From positions 1,674,001-1,738,000 of the forward strand of contig OY744464.1 of the NCBI GenBank assembly GCA_963556145.1: 64,000 nucleotides of DNA, read 5' to 3'. Made by a program: the position numbers and the translations under genes. The notes beneath the pieces were generated by a model that did no database searches, was not told where the DNA came from, and saw only the letters and a program-made list of their open reading frames with translations. Source of the DNA: Hygrocybe punicea (lineage: Eukaryota; Basidiomycota; Agaricomycetes; Agaricales; Hygrophoraceae). Positions 35,005-48,437 of the stretch are shown piece after piece. Each line of letters begins with the position of its first letter. Within the stretch, counting starts at the first letter, position 1.

Positions 35005-36417
35005 TTCACCTTGATTCACCTGTGTGGCGGAAGAGGCTTCTCTCTGGATTCTTTTGTCACTTTTGACACACTGACGATACCATGCACGCTTGCATGCTGA
35101 ACGACTATTTATTTATTTTTCGTTCGATGTGTTCGATGTGTTCTGCAATCTAGGCTCATGTATCGATCATCTGATGTATTAGTGATTTGGCTTATAATTA
35201 TATTGTTATCTTAAATTGACCAGAATACCAAGTGGAACCGAACGAGAACAAATTATTCATGCAAGAGCAAATTTCTCGGTCCCCCAACTGAGTGTTCAAA
35301 TACGCACGAGCCGAGGATTGGTGGAGGTATGCCTAGCGCATTTTTGCCGTTCGACCCACGCGTCGTTCGAAGGCGAGACCGAATTTTTGGGACGATTACA
35401 TTGTTACAACGTGTTCATTTCCCCGTTCCCTGCATGCCGCCACATTGGTTTATTTCTTTCGCCGGTGTTCGAAAAACCAGCAGCGAGGTATCTCCGGCCG
35501 GGTCGAAGGTCAAAGAGGAAAAAAACTTTACGGTGAGGATATCCGTAAACGGCTCCCATATGGAAATGGACGAGGCTGGTAAGTATGATGTGGGGGCCAT
35601 TCCGAACTAAACGGCCGAACGGGCGAGACAGAACTTGTGTTTGTTTTTCGATCATTATGTACAGTGGCCGTGGTTGTCGGAGGTGGAGAGGATATGGGTA
35701 TCATCTCGCGTATAACGAATCGAATTCGAAGCTGCTGATTATCCGTGCCTGCAAGACGGTTTTTTTTTGTGAGGATGACGTGACCAGTAATCGACACTAT
35801 AAGTGCCGCTTTGAGGGCCAAGATAGTGGATTGGCGAAGAAGCATGGCTGGTCTGGAAGCTGATCAGAATGCCATAATCAGGACGCGACAGTCTAGAAGG
35901 CAGATACATAAAATGCACGATCACGATGATTCAAAGACGAAAAGGTCTTTCTTTTGACTGAACCACGATTCCAGGTTTAACATACATGAGTCGGGACCTA
36001 TATCTGAACTTCTCCATGCACTGGTCATAGAAAAGAAGGATCTGCCAATGATTGCCGGTCAAAATTGTGGGGGTGCCTCGAGGACATAATGAAGAACGTT
36101 ACTGGCTATTGAAAATGACTCGACTTTACGGAGAAAAGGAGAGACTGGAACGTTGAAAACACGCTGGTTGTTGGCGAGGTTGAATTCAATCATTGGACCT
36201 GATCTGCAACGCGGTGAACACGAGTTTCAAGTAAAAAAAGAAAGGAAAGCGGAATATGAAACTGCTCTGAAAATGAAGCATTGCAAAGACCTTTTATAGC
36301 CTTTCAGAATGCAGCTCAGACTCAAAGACTGCCCCAGCCTGGTTTTCTAGGCGCAAGACCATGGCCCAGGGCGCGTTCCACTTCTGAGCGCAGAAAGGCT
36401 CTACCAAGTCTTCACCA
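35005..36417. other. Long intergenic gap, no gene recognised
   Basis: About 1.4 kb with ORFs up to 119 codons on both strands but no recognisable motif. A decayed copy of the local family was looked for and not found. The right end should contain the promoter of member C. Confidence 0.4.
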
Positions 36418-38874
36418 ATGCCAAACGCCAGTCCGAACCCCTCTGAATATCCTCACAACCCCGGATCCCAGACGTCCCCTTCTCTGCAGACGGAGAACCG
36501 ACAAGCCCAATGTTTCCACCAACCTCCGGCGCAGGTCAGACAGCAGGTACGTATCGAAAAAAAAAAAAAAAAAAATCGCCAAAAGAAAATTTTACCCTAA
36601 TTTATATCCTCACCGCAGATTGAACCCATGGCCCAGTTGAACTACTACTACGGGGCACAGCTCAGCCAACCCCTTCGGCATCCATCACGCCCACCTTCTC
36701 AATCTCAATCCCGTCCCGACGTGCAGGTTCAACAGGCGAGACCACCCTTGCAAATGCAGCGTCGTTCATCGACTCAACCAGCACCAAACCACCAAAATTC
36801 ACAGGCAAGTTTACCCCATCTGCACATTCAAGGAGGAACCCCACAACAACAACAACAACAACAACAACCCACGCATCATCATCCCAATTCCACACCACAA
36901 GGAACGCCCATCACTCCGACCTCCGCACAGCAGCCCTCGGGCCCATCATTCCATCCTGACATCGTGCAAGTCGCGGCTACCGCGCTCCTCCCAGCACAGT
37001 CGCTCTTCGAAAACGCGTGGCGGGTCACCGTGCACCGTGTGCAGACTGAGCTCACAAGGATGCACACAGCCCTCATCGGTCTGCTGGAAACCGAGAAGCA
37101 GGCCCACATGCGTACCTTGGACACATGTACGAGTCTGCGGCGCGAGCTGGGTACTATGTCGGAGCAGAGGGCCGCGGCGTATAGGGCGAAGGAGGGGATG
37201 CGCGAGGAGGTGGACCGGGTGGTGGCGGAGAATAATCGTTTGAGGTTGCAGTTGAGGGATATCGCTAGGCAGGCTGAAGAAACAAGAATCGAGGCAAAAC
37301 GGTTTAGTATCGAGAATGTGCTCCTGAGAGAGGGGTGGGGTATCGCCAAGGCTGTGAAATCTAGGTTGACAGGGGAAGTATGCGGTAAAGCTCCTGATTG
37401 TACCACTCCCTCCAGTGAGGGTGTTCGCGAAAACTCCTCTTATCCACCGGAATTGATGGGCGTGGTACAAGAGCAAATAAAACATGAGCTGGAGACGCGT
37501 TTGGCCAAGTGTTCGTGATTTCTTTTTTTGTCTCTTTCAGTCCATTCCCATTGATTCCTTCATGGCTGACTTCCAACTTTTCTCTAGTGTTTGCAGATGT
37601 CCAAGAGCAAAAGACGTCAAGGATACAGGACGAAAAGAATTCCGCGGAAGTTGAACACACCCATGCAGTCCGCACCTTTTTTCTTCCTATTCTTTCTGGC
37701 GGAGACTGACGACGGTCTCTTCCATTAGACAACTAATTCACATTCATCAGCTTCATCAGCATCTCCCACCCTCTCGTCATCACGTTCCGCCGAACATTGC
37801 GAACGTGACGGTTCCCGTGATCGTGATCAAGGAGCCTACACCGCGCACAGCGAGAGCCCCACAGCCATAGGTACGCCCGGGTCGGATATCCTCACGCTCA
37901 ACCCTGAGCATCGGGAGCTCGAGAGCGGAGTTTCGGTGTCCGATGACGCTGCCGTTGTCATTGACGTAGACACACCCGGTGAGGAAACGACAATACCCGT
38001 GGCGAACTCGCCACAGACCCCTGGTTCCTCGCCGCCTCCTCACCCGCCCGTGGTGTCGCCGGTTGTGCAGGATGTGATGTGTGGGAGCTTGGAGAAGCGG
38101 TGTCGTCCACTTCAGTCAGAGGTAGGAGAACGGAAGTGCGAACGGTCAATAGAGCGGACGGGGCGGCCACTCAAACGACGGCGGACTGATTATGAACGGG
38201 AGGATGTATCAGAGGACGGGTTGGAGATGGAACAAGATGGCGGATGTAAGACAGGAGGGAAGCCAAGTGGCGATGGAAAGTCTGAGGAATGTTATCAGAG
38301 ATCTTCTATGGGGCCAGATCAGGGAGAACCACCAGCGGAAGACATGCAGGTGGACCCCGGATTTGAGGACGACAAACCTACTTATGATTCTACGGGACAG
38401 TGTGCAAGTTATTCAACGACGAGACACCCGCCACCTTTGCAGAGCCCCACTCGGAGCAAGATCGGGATAAACCATATTGACTTGTTGTACGAGACGCAGC
38501 GGACAAGGATGGTGTGTCGGATGTGCCTGTGAGTGTCCTGTATCCCACGCTCCCTCTTTTCCCTCCCCAACAAAACAACTTTTTACATCAACTAATGGAC
38601 GCACTTTTTCTCTCTCTCTCTCCAAACATATCCCATATCCTCCCTCCTCCTCCCATCCAATGGCAGTACACGGCGGCACCAAGCAGGAGCGACTGCGCCC
38701 GCGGCAGCGTTTGCGCTGGACGCATCGTGGGCGACGCTCATCGGACACTGCGAGCGCGAACACCCGGCGGCGAGGGAGGTGCTGGAGCGGCTGAGCCCTG
38801 CGCAGGTGGTGGAGCTGAGGCAGCGAGTGGTGCGTATCGGTCTTGATGAGGGCTCGAGCGTGGAGAGGCGGTGA
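36418..38874 (+). CDS. Coiled-coil/NLS/zinc-module nuclear protein (family member C)
   Basis: Exon 1 (36418-36546, MPNASPNPSEYPHNPGS) joins 36619 across a poly-A-containing intron. A Gln/Pro-rich stretch (a CAA run at 36845-36866) precedes the coiled coil (SLFENAWRVTVHRVQTEL...MREEVDRVVAENNRLRLQL). Later exons (about 37590-37690 and 37765-38530) give an acidic region, the NLS RPLKRRRTDY, and IGINHIDLLYETQRTRMVCR ahead of the CRMC pair. A final intron (donor at 38530) leads to GHCEREHPAA and a short helix (SPAQVVELRQRV). Middle splice sites are approximate. The same order of blocks occurs in member D, which converges from the right. Confidence 0.65.
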
Positions 38875-39333
38875 ACGACGTTGCACTTGAAGAACGGTTA
38901 GTACGTAGTTCAAAACTTGACCGCCGGTCCTCTGCTCGGTTCTGTTGTTCTTTGGGTTGTTTTTGTTCCGGTCAGGGAGGGGCTTTGTGGTGTGCGCAAA
39001 TTGAAGTGCTTTTTTGTTATCGTAAGGAGTGCACTATTTCAAATTTGCTCCACGCAGGTCAGCGGTTGGAGGAAATTTGAAGTGAGCAGATATTTGAAGT
39101 GTTCAAGGTGAAGTCGAAGGTCAGAGATGGCACACAAAGTCAAAAAAGACAACGAAAAAACATAGAGTTATGGAGCACAGGCATAACACAAAAACAGCAA
39201 ATACAAACAGCGGGTGGTATATGATACAGCTTATCATGCCAGAGAGAGAGAGAGAGAGAGAAAAGGCAGAGAAAAAGCAAAAAAAAATACAACGCTCATC
39301 CGCCGCCGCCGCCGCCCGCCTCAGAGGTTCCGT
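38875..39333. other. Intergenic between convergent members C and D
   Basis: Shared 3' flank of two convergent genes. It contains a GA microsatellite (about 39241-39260) and a (CCG)n run near 39300-39318, directly beside the stop of member D. No gene seen. Confidence 0.5.
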
Positions 39334-41128
39334 CTACCTAGTGGCAACCGTGACAACACCTGCCACCGCCATCATCCGCCGCCGCAAATCCATTACCTCC
39401 CCAGGTCCCATCCCCGCGACCTCCTCGCACGCCGCAGGATGCTGCCGCTCGCAGTGGTCTGTGAGCTCCTCCCATGTCGAGTTCCGCAAGAACATCTTGG
39501 GCGCCGCACCGGTTGTGTTGCGTGAGCAGCCGTGCTTGTAGCTATAAATGGCGGCGATGTTTTTTTTTTTTTTTTTTTTTTTTTTGGTATTATAATAAAG
39601 CATAAGCATAAGCATAAGCATAAGGCACATCGATATGACGGGTCGCCGGAACACTCACGCACAGACACGACAAACTAACTTGTCTTCCATCGGCATGTAC
39701 ATCAGATCGACGTGGTTGGCGCCCAGACGAGTACGTGGTGCGACAGGGGGACTGGCAGCGTTAACCGCGTTGGCAACGCATGCTTCAAGTTCAATGGCCG
39801 TCTCGCCATCACACTCTTCACTCGGCTTCGGTGCATCGTCCCCGGTGGGTTTACTGCACCCAGGTATGGTCTGCTCGTGCTCGACGTTCATATCTGGTTC
39901 TATCTGGGTCAAGATGGCATTGCATTGACGATGCTTACGTCTCCGCTTGGAAGGCCTTTCTGTCTCGTTACTCTCGCCATCACACTCCCGTTTCCGTTCC
40001 TGTTCCTGTTCCCCACTCCGTACGTCTACATCGACGATGTCTTCAGGTTCGTTTTTCACACACTCGACGCTGACAGCCTCTGGAATTGAAGATTCTGTCG
40101 TCGACGACAGCGCAGGTGACATAAAAGTGACCACAGGCGATTGTGGAGCCTGCGCAGACTGTGGAGAAGATGGAGACGACGGAGTAGGGGATGGATAAGA
40201 GTGTGGGTCGATTACATCTGGTGGTGACGGTTCGGGAGAGACAAGTGAGTCAAATGAGTTGTGGGACGAAGGTTCGGTACCCGGTGTAACGGAAGACGAG
40301 GACGCAGGGGATGTCGAAAGTGGCGGGGTGAGACTTCGAGAATATACACCACTGGAACTACTCGCGAGACCAGTACCGAATTTCGTACCGGCACCAGTCC
40401 CGAGACATCCACCGTCTGCAACTGGCAGTTGGGTCCCATCGTCGTACTGCCTCCCCAACACCCTTCGGAGCTTCTCCCGTGCGACGTCCCGCTCGCCTTT
40501 GAGTCTTATACAGTGTCCTCGAAACACCTCCTTCTCTTGTTGCTCTTTGCGCAGAGCGTTGGCGTACAGCGCGTGGATATGCGTCAGCTCTCCATTGAAC
40601 CGATCCATTAACCCGCGCCACGAGTTCTCGAGCAATGTACCCGAGACCGTCGGGATTCGCGATGCGGCTTGTGTGGTGGGCTGGCTGGATGGCAGCGTAG
40701 CAGATGCTGGTGGTGTTGGTGCGAGGAAAGTGGTGGTGGTAGTGGGCGACGTGTGGAATTCGCGGATGCGTTGCTGGATTATTGATTGCTGATGGGCGAG
40801 CTGGGAGTGGAGTTGGTGGCGTAGAGGACGTCGTGGAGGGAATGATGGCAGAATTTGGTGAGATTGGGACTGGGGTTGGGACTGGGGTTGGGACTGAGAC
40901 TGAGACTGTTGATGTTGAGCGGCCGCAGTAGCTTGCGAAAGCAGGACATGTTGAATGCGCTCGTACGACGGAGGCGGCGGTGACAGGGTTGAGGACTGGC
41001 ACGAGCGATTCGATTAGGCCCAGCAGCAGACAGGTTATTGAAATACGTACGTTTTGTAGGGGAGGCAGGGGAGGGCGCGAGGAGGTGTGGACTTGACCGT
41101 GACTGGGCACCATGGTTGGTCGGCTCAT
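39334..41128 (-). CDS. Coiled-coil/NLS/zinc-module nuclear protein (family member D)
   Basis: Exons complement(39334-39541, 39659-40995, 41051-41128) sum to 541 codons. The N-terminus MSRPTMVPSHGQVHTSSRP leads into a Gln/Ser-rich tract (QSQSQSQPQSQPQSQ). Then come the block LLENSWRGLMDRFNGELTHIH with a short coiled coil and an acidic Ser/Pro region. The NLS RPSKRRRKHRQ follows, then LGANHVDLMYMPMEDKLVCR ahead of CRVC, and DHCERQHPAAC near the end. The last intron contains a ~27-nt poly-T run (+ strand) and five CATAAG repeats. Its architecture and intron position match member C, so the two form an inverted, convergent duplicate pair. Confidence 0.75.
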
Positions 41129-41651
41129 CGTTGGTGGTCAGTGCTCCTGCAGGAGGAAAAGCTTGTATGCGCAAACGAGGACATCGAGAAAGCTCTTTTA
41201 TCGACTAGCAAAGCTATTAGCTGTCAGAGTACGAGTCATGCTGCAGAGACAAAAGAAACAAAAAGGTCAGAGGCCGGATTCGTGTAAGGGTCGAAGACAA
41301 AAAGGCAAAGTCAATTGTTCTGCTCCAACTTCTAGTAAAGGGTTTGATTGAACGTCACTTGTAGACACATGTACACCCTGTAGCGCTATGAATGGGTTCT
41401 TTACTAGGCTTCTCTACCACCGTACAACTGCAATGGGGCACAAAAGTTCCTTCAAGTCCGAGCCTTTTGTGAAAAGGTGCTTGACATCAAGTCGTTTGTT
41501 CTCGGGAACTGTCACGGATAAAAGACCGTAATCTGGTTTGGGCACGGATAGCTACGCATTTTCCATTCAGGGAGGAGAACATCTGCGTTGGAACACTTCA
41601 GGCTATCACTGGACACCTGGCTTCAGATCAACGCGGAAAAGCTTCATGAAT
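41129..41651. other. Intergenic, no gene recognised
   Basis: 5' flank of member D followed by unassigned sequence up to a TPR remnant. Confidence 0.4.
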
Positions 41652-41979
41652 TCATGTACTTAAGCAATCGTTAAAGGCACTGACCAGGGTTGGAGTGAAT
41701 ATAGCAAGACATTTAGATGCTCGTAGTATGTCGACTGCCTCCTCCGTGATTTTCTGTGCGTCTTCTCGGTGACCTAGATCAGATAAAAGACGGTTGAGAG
41801 ACTTGAGTTGGTACAAAAATGAGAAGACGGTCAGCAGCAAGCTGGCGACCGAAATCAACTGCCTCCGCAATTGCTGTTAGGGCATCTTCTCGGCGACCCA
41901 AATAAGAGAAACAGTTGGAGACTCTGGTTGTTGAGAGTCGTTCAGCAGTTGACAACTTTTCACACGGTAAGCATAGCAC
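41652..41979 (-). pseudogene. Decayed TPR fragment of a NACHT-TPR-type gene
   Basis: Two TPR units are readable on the minus strand: YLGRREDALTAIAEAVDFGR then LLSDLGHREDAQKITEEAVD. The second is in a different frame from the first, so a frameshift separates them. They are clearly related to the 46-residue repeats at 47166-48113 on the + strand. No NACHT part is nearby, so this is an isolated, inverted remnant. Confidence 0.7.
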
Positions 41980-42025
41980 GACAAAATTCGGACAAATAAT
42001 AGGGGCTACACTCTTCGCTCAAATC

Positions 42026-43276
42026 ATGCTGTTGGACCCAAGTCCCAAGGTGAGTCCTTTTTGTCCCACTCACAGTACACTCATGGTTGACTTCATAAAT
42101 ACAAGCCCTTCTCCCCAGAAGTAATCCACGAAATTCTCCAATACGTCGAAACCTCTGAGCTCCCAACCCTTACACGTCTCAGTCGGACATTCCAGGCTGA
42201 AGCAGAACGCTTCCTGTATCGAAATGTCGTACTCGGTAACTCGCACACGTCGGTTGAGGTTTTCGTTTGTTTAGCGACTCTTGCAACGGTACCATACAAA
42301 GCGCGCCTCGTCCGGTCGCTCACCATAACCTGGTGGAGTCGACAGGTTCCAGGCATAAACAGTGCATTCAAGATTGAAGCCCTTGGCAAGTGCTTGCTTG
42401 CTCTGACTTCTCTCAAGCACCTGGACTTGCAGTTCTCGGCTAAACGAGTTGCCCATATCCCGGCCATACTAAATCCCATTTTCCAGTACGTCTCGGACTT
42501 TTGACATACTTGTTCATAACACACACTCAGACGTTGTTCCAACTTTGCCAAATTCCAGGCGTTGCACGTTCTCTCTCACCACACTTCAAATCTCTGACAA
42601 CATTGACCTTGCCAGTTGGGTCCCGAATCAGACAAGCTTGAAATCTATCGGAATCTATAACCACAAAAAAATCCCAAGCGAAGATCTGCTCTCACTGTAC
42701 AAGGAACTAATACAAAATTCTCCACAAGAAGATCCTCTGACCGTGTACTGTATCGCCCGGAAAGATTGTTGGACTGATACTCTGCTCGCGTTTCCTACAT
42801 TCTCCGACAACTGGAGCGCAAAGCCTATCCACGCATCATTAGTTGATCCCAACCCAGGACAAATCTGTTTCTTGGAATTGCTTCTTCCGAGCCTCTCGGA
42901 CGAAGCCGTTTTACGACCTGCCATAGCCTCGGCATCTCAATATTTCCCGAATGTCGTGTCTCTCAAGCTCGTCGTCAGTGACACAGAAATTCACAAGGTA
43001 AGTAACCATCCGCACTTTGCTGAACCCTATCTATTTCTCACATAAGTTGAACGTTCTTGGCAGAAACCTCACTGTTTGTCATCAGTTCTGCCCTTGATGC
43101 CACTGCTCACTGAATTGCGCGTCGAGTACGAAGACTTGGATGCATATGGGCAGTATGAATATCAGCAAGACAGACTAGGCCTTGCGAGGTCATGGGCAGC
43201 GGAATGCCATCAATTGAACCTTGTCTTTTTTCCGGATCGAAGACGGTGTTCTTTATTGCATGGGGACATCTGGTAG
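42026..43276 (+). CDS. F-box protein with LRR-like C-terminal region
   Basis: Four exons (42026-42049, 42106-42485, 42559-42997, 43064-43276) sum to 352 codons. The short first exon gives MLLDPSPK. An F-box-like segment follows (FSPEVIHEILQYVETSELPTL with RTFQAEAERFLYRNVVL), the usual form in Agaricomycetes. The rest has irregular leucine-rich strands (LTSLKHLDLQF, TTLQISDNIDLASW, PNVVSLKLVV, PLLTELRVEYEDL). By analogy it would recruit substrates to an SCF ubiquitin ligase. These genes are numerous in mushrooms and the substrate is unknown. Confidence 0.75.
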
Positions 43277-43685
43277 TGATGCCTATCACGGCTTATGGGA
43301 GAAAAATATGCCTCTTTCAAGAAGGGTGATCTATTGATAGATGTCGTGTGCCACAAATTTGGGAAGAAAAGGACTACGCGCTATGAGGCAACGGCTAACA
43401 AGGCCAGCATTAATATTGCAATATTTCGATCGAGAGGACAGAAATCAGAGGGAAATTGTATTTGTGCGTACAAAGTGTATGTGATTAGGTGGTAGTAACG
43501 ATGTCCATACGATAGAGAATGTCCAATATTGGCCATCTGTAACTCATAAGTACTTTGAGCATCGCTGGCGTAAGACAAGAATTATCAACCGTTGTCAAAT
43601 TATCTTGTATCGATTTCAGAGCGCATTCCTTTATGGAGTTGGGAGTCTAAATCATATCCTCCAACTTCCAGGGTTGCATTTCGTT
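43277..43685. other. Intergenic between convergent F-box and kinase genes
   Basis: Shared 3' flank. Only short ORFs without motifs. Confidence 0.4.
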
Positions 43686-44988
<1,303 letters not shown>

Positions 44989-45339
44989 AATGATTCGTGG
45001 TTTTGGGGCCGAATGGTAAATGCAATTGCGGCTGATTCGGGAGGTAGAGAAGACCTGTGAAAGCTCACAGCACATGGAATGGAAAATTTATACTACAGGG
45101 ACCGTGGATGGGAACGAGACGCCACCGCAGATCACTGTTTTGTTTGCAGTTTTGAAGAGTGAGAGTTTGCAAGCTGTGCAGGTCCTTGCATCGTCACGGT
45201 GCACCGTGAAATTTAAAGTTGTCAACGGGTGCTTATGGAGGACAATATGGGCCCAGTGAGTTCCATTTTCCAAATGGTGAACGGATACGGACCCACAACA
45301 ACAACGACCTCCCAGACTGCAGATATAACCGCCAATCAA
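44989..45339. other. Intergenic between divergent kinase and NACHT-TPR genes
   Basis: Likely holds both promoters. No start codon in frame with the NACHT gene's first readable exon was found here. Confidence 0.4.
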
Positions 45340-48113
45340 TCCAGTCGGGCTACTTTCCACTTCCACTTCTACATTGGACGCACATCATATCACATTAAAC
45401 GCACACCACATCAATGCCGCAGGTTCGACATTCAATGTCATTGGAAGAAATCAGTACAATTATCAAGGAACTTGTAAGTCAATTTGTCCGGGCGACCAGC
45501 CTGCTGTTCATTCAGGCTCATTGATAAGTTTTTCACATAGTGTCTAACCCTTCCCTGAGCACACTTGCATATGCTGAAGGCGCTTCCTGGAACCTGAGTC
45601 TTGTGTGCTTGCCTGACACACGCACAGCCCTCCTCGCTGATATCTGGAGATGGAGCCACGAAGCTGATTGTACAAAGAAAGCAGAAATATTTTTCTTGTC
45701 CGATGTGGCAGGGACCGGGAAGAGTGCTATTGCACACACTGTTGCTCGTGACTGCCACCAGAAGGGTATTCTTGCCTCATCGATCGGGACATCCCGGACA
45801 GAAGTCGGCCTCAGAAGTTGTTCAGCACGGTCGTACGTGATCTTGCTGGACTCAGCAAGGATCTGGCGGAACACATCAGTGTCACTCTCGAAAACGATCG
45901 CAGTCATGCGTCAGCGCCCCCATCTCGTCAATTTGTCGAACTTATCCTCAAGCCTTTCCAAACCCACAAACATAATATCCACAAGCCTATCGTCCTAGTC
46001 ATCGATGCGCTGGATGAAGGTTACGATCCGGAGACTCTCGATATCCTTTGCAACAAAGTTCCCGACCTTCCCGGGACGTTCCGCATATTCCTCACCTCTC
46101 GCCCGAATGACGACATTTTCACTGACTTGTCCGCTGCGAATCATGTTCAAATCAGATCAATCAATATTTACGGTGAAAACAATCAGAGGGATATTGCGGT
46201 CTATATCCGAGAGAGGCTGCGATACATTTCATTGCGGAAGCGGTTGGGTACGAATTGGCCTGGTTTGCAACTAATGAAAGACTTTACGGTGAAGGCAGAG
46301 GGCTTGTTCATATGGGTGTCTACAGTCAGCAATTATTTGTCCACCACCACGTATCCGGAAAGGAAGCTCAGGAAACTCTTATACGAGAATGATCGGTCAG
46401 GTCTCAATGCAGAGGAAAAGATGGACAAGTTGTATGCCGAAATCCTCGATACCTGCGACTGGCGCGACGAGGATTTTGTAGATGGGTACAATTTGGTCGT
46501 CGGTGCAATCATCGCAGTCAAGACACCATTGTCCATGTCCGCTCTCCAGAACCTTCATTGGGCTAATCCGACATTGCAGGTCGATGAAGTTCTGCGGCCA
46601 CTCAGCTCGGTGCTCACTGGGTTGGATGATCAAAATCATCCCATACGACTCCTACATCTCTCGTTCCGAGACTTCCTAACGTGTCGTGCTCAAACCTCGC
46701 CGGCTCACGAGCGGTTTTATGTGAGCGAAAAGGAGCATAGTGGGAGGTTGGCATTCTTGTGTCTTCATGTCATGAACGAACAGCTGAGGCCCGAGATACC
46801 TGGCACCGGCTACTTGACGGGACAGATGCCTGAGATGGAAGGCATTCCCGAGATTGAGGAATCGAGTGTCTCAGAAGTTCTATGGTATGCTTGCAGATTC
46901 TGGGCGGACCACATCATCGAAATCGAAGGGCCGCTGTCGGAAATGTTTTTCGATGCAGTGAGGACATTCCTTTCGAGGCAGCTCTTACTCTGGATGGAGG
47001 TGTTGCATTCCAAATTCGCATTTCAAAGTTTGTGGAAAGTCAGAGCCTGGCTGCAGGTTAGTGTTTGAATTGGTATACTCCGCTACCAACTAATGCAATG
47101 ATCCTGGGCAGAGAACGTGTCCGACACTGCTAACTTCTGCTTTCTGCGAAATAGAGGCTGCAGCAGTGCTTGAGCTGTCCACACGGTTTCGGTACATGGG
47201 ACGCTGGGAAGACGCCATGAATGCCATTGAGGAGACAGTCGAGCTCTACCGGCAGCTTGCTGCTGACCATCCTGCCGCTTTTAAGTCCGATCTCGCGACA
47301 TCGCTCAATAATCTCTCGATTCATTTATCCGACATGGGGCGCCGAGAGGATGCTTTGAAATCAATTGAGGAGGCAGTTGAGCTCCGTCGTCGGCTTGCTG
47401 CTGACCGACCCGCTACTTTCAATCCAGATCTCGCCTCGTCCCTCAACAACCTCTCCAATCGTTTCTCTAATTTGGGTCGCCGAGAAGATGCCCTGACAGC
47501 AGTTGAGGAGGCAGTTGATCTCCGTCGTCAGCTTGCTGCCGACCGACCTGCTACTTTCAATCCAGATCTCGCCTCGTCCCTCAACAACCTCTCCAATCAT
47601 TTGTCTGATTTAGGTCGCCGAGAAGATGCCCTGACAGCAATTGAGGAGACAGTTGAGCTCCGTCGTCGGCTTGCTGCTGACCGACCTGCTACTTTCAATC
47701 CAAATCTCGCCATGTCCCTCAACAACCTCTCCAATCATTTGTCTGATTTGGGTCGCCGAGAAGATGCCCTAACAGCAATTGAGGAGGCCGTTGATATTCG
47801 TCGTCGGCTGGCTGCTGACCGACCTGCTACTTTCAATCCAGATCTCGCCACGTCCCTCAACAATCTCTCCAATCATTTATCTGATTTGGGTCGCCGAGAA
47901 GATGCCCTAACAGCAATTGAGGAAGCAGTTGATATTCGTCGTCGGCTGGCTGCTGACTATCCTGTCGTTTTCGTACCAGCTCTTGCCAGGTCCCTCGACA
48001 ACCTCTCCAGTCTTTTATCTGATCTAGGTCGTCGAGAAGACGCCTACAACGCAATGTTGGAGGCACTCGAGCTACGTATGGCACATCTGAATGTTTTACC
48101 ATTTTCATTATAA
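45340..48113 (+). pseudogene. NACHT-TPR (fungal NLR-type) protein with an apparent frameshift
   Basis: The first readable exon ends GSTFNVIGRNQYNYQGT, a typical N-terminal block of basidiomycete NACHT proteins, and joins across a GT..AG intron to the exon at 45541. The NTPase has DVAGTGKS (Walker A), IVLVIDALDEG (Walker B) and FLTSRP (sensor-like), then a winged-helix-like region to 47055. After an intron come seven 46-residue TPRs (138-bp units; LGRREDAL...) to 48113. Near 45783 the frame shifts. The expected ASFFFDRD reads ASS then IDRDIP one frame over, as if about 7 nt were lost. No in-frame ATG was found at the 5' end. Intact relatives are thought to act as intracellular sensors. This copy is probably broken, though a sequencing error would mimic that. 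Confidence 0.7.
47190..48080 (+). repeat. 138-bp coding tandem repeats (TPR array)
   Basis: GGTCGCCGAGAAGATGCC recurs at 47475, 47613, 47751 and 47889, exactly 138 bp apart. More diverged units lie before and after. The central units are nearly identical at the DNA level, implying recent expansion or gene conversion. Confidence 0.85.
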
Positions 48114-48437
48114 CGATTGCCAGCTGAGGGATCAGACCCTTGAGTACCTTGATAGTAGTCGAGTATAAAGTCTTTTTTTGTTTCTATCATGTACCTATCG
48201 ATCCACAAATACCCTGCGTAACTTGTAATGCAAGATTGGAGCCGTTCATTTTGCAGTTGGACGTCGAAATGGCTTGTGTCCCTCCTATGTGTGGGCCTCC
48301 CGATCGTTTACAGCATTCAAAATAAGGTCAGGTGAGAACGATGTATATATTATATGTTGAAACCAATCAAGTCCAGTGAAACATGACAGCGTGGAGGGGA
48401 AAGGCCAGACTCTGCTTCCTGCAAGTTACACGAAATA
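48114..48437. other. Intergenic between convergent genes
   Basis: 3' flanks of the NACHT-TPR gene and of the minus-strand hypothetical gene. No gene seen. Confidence 0.4.
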
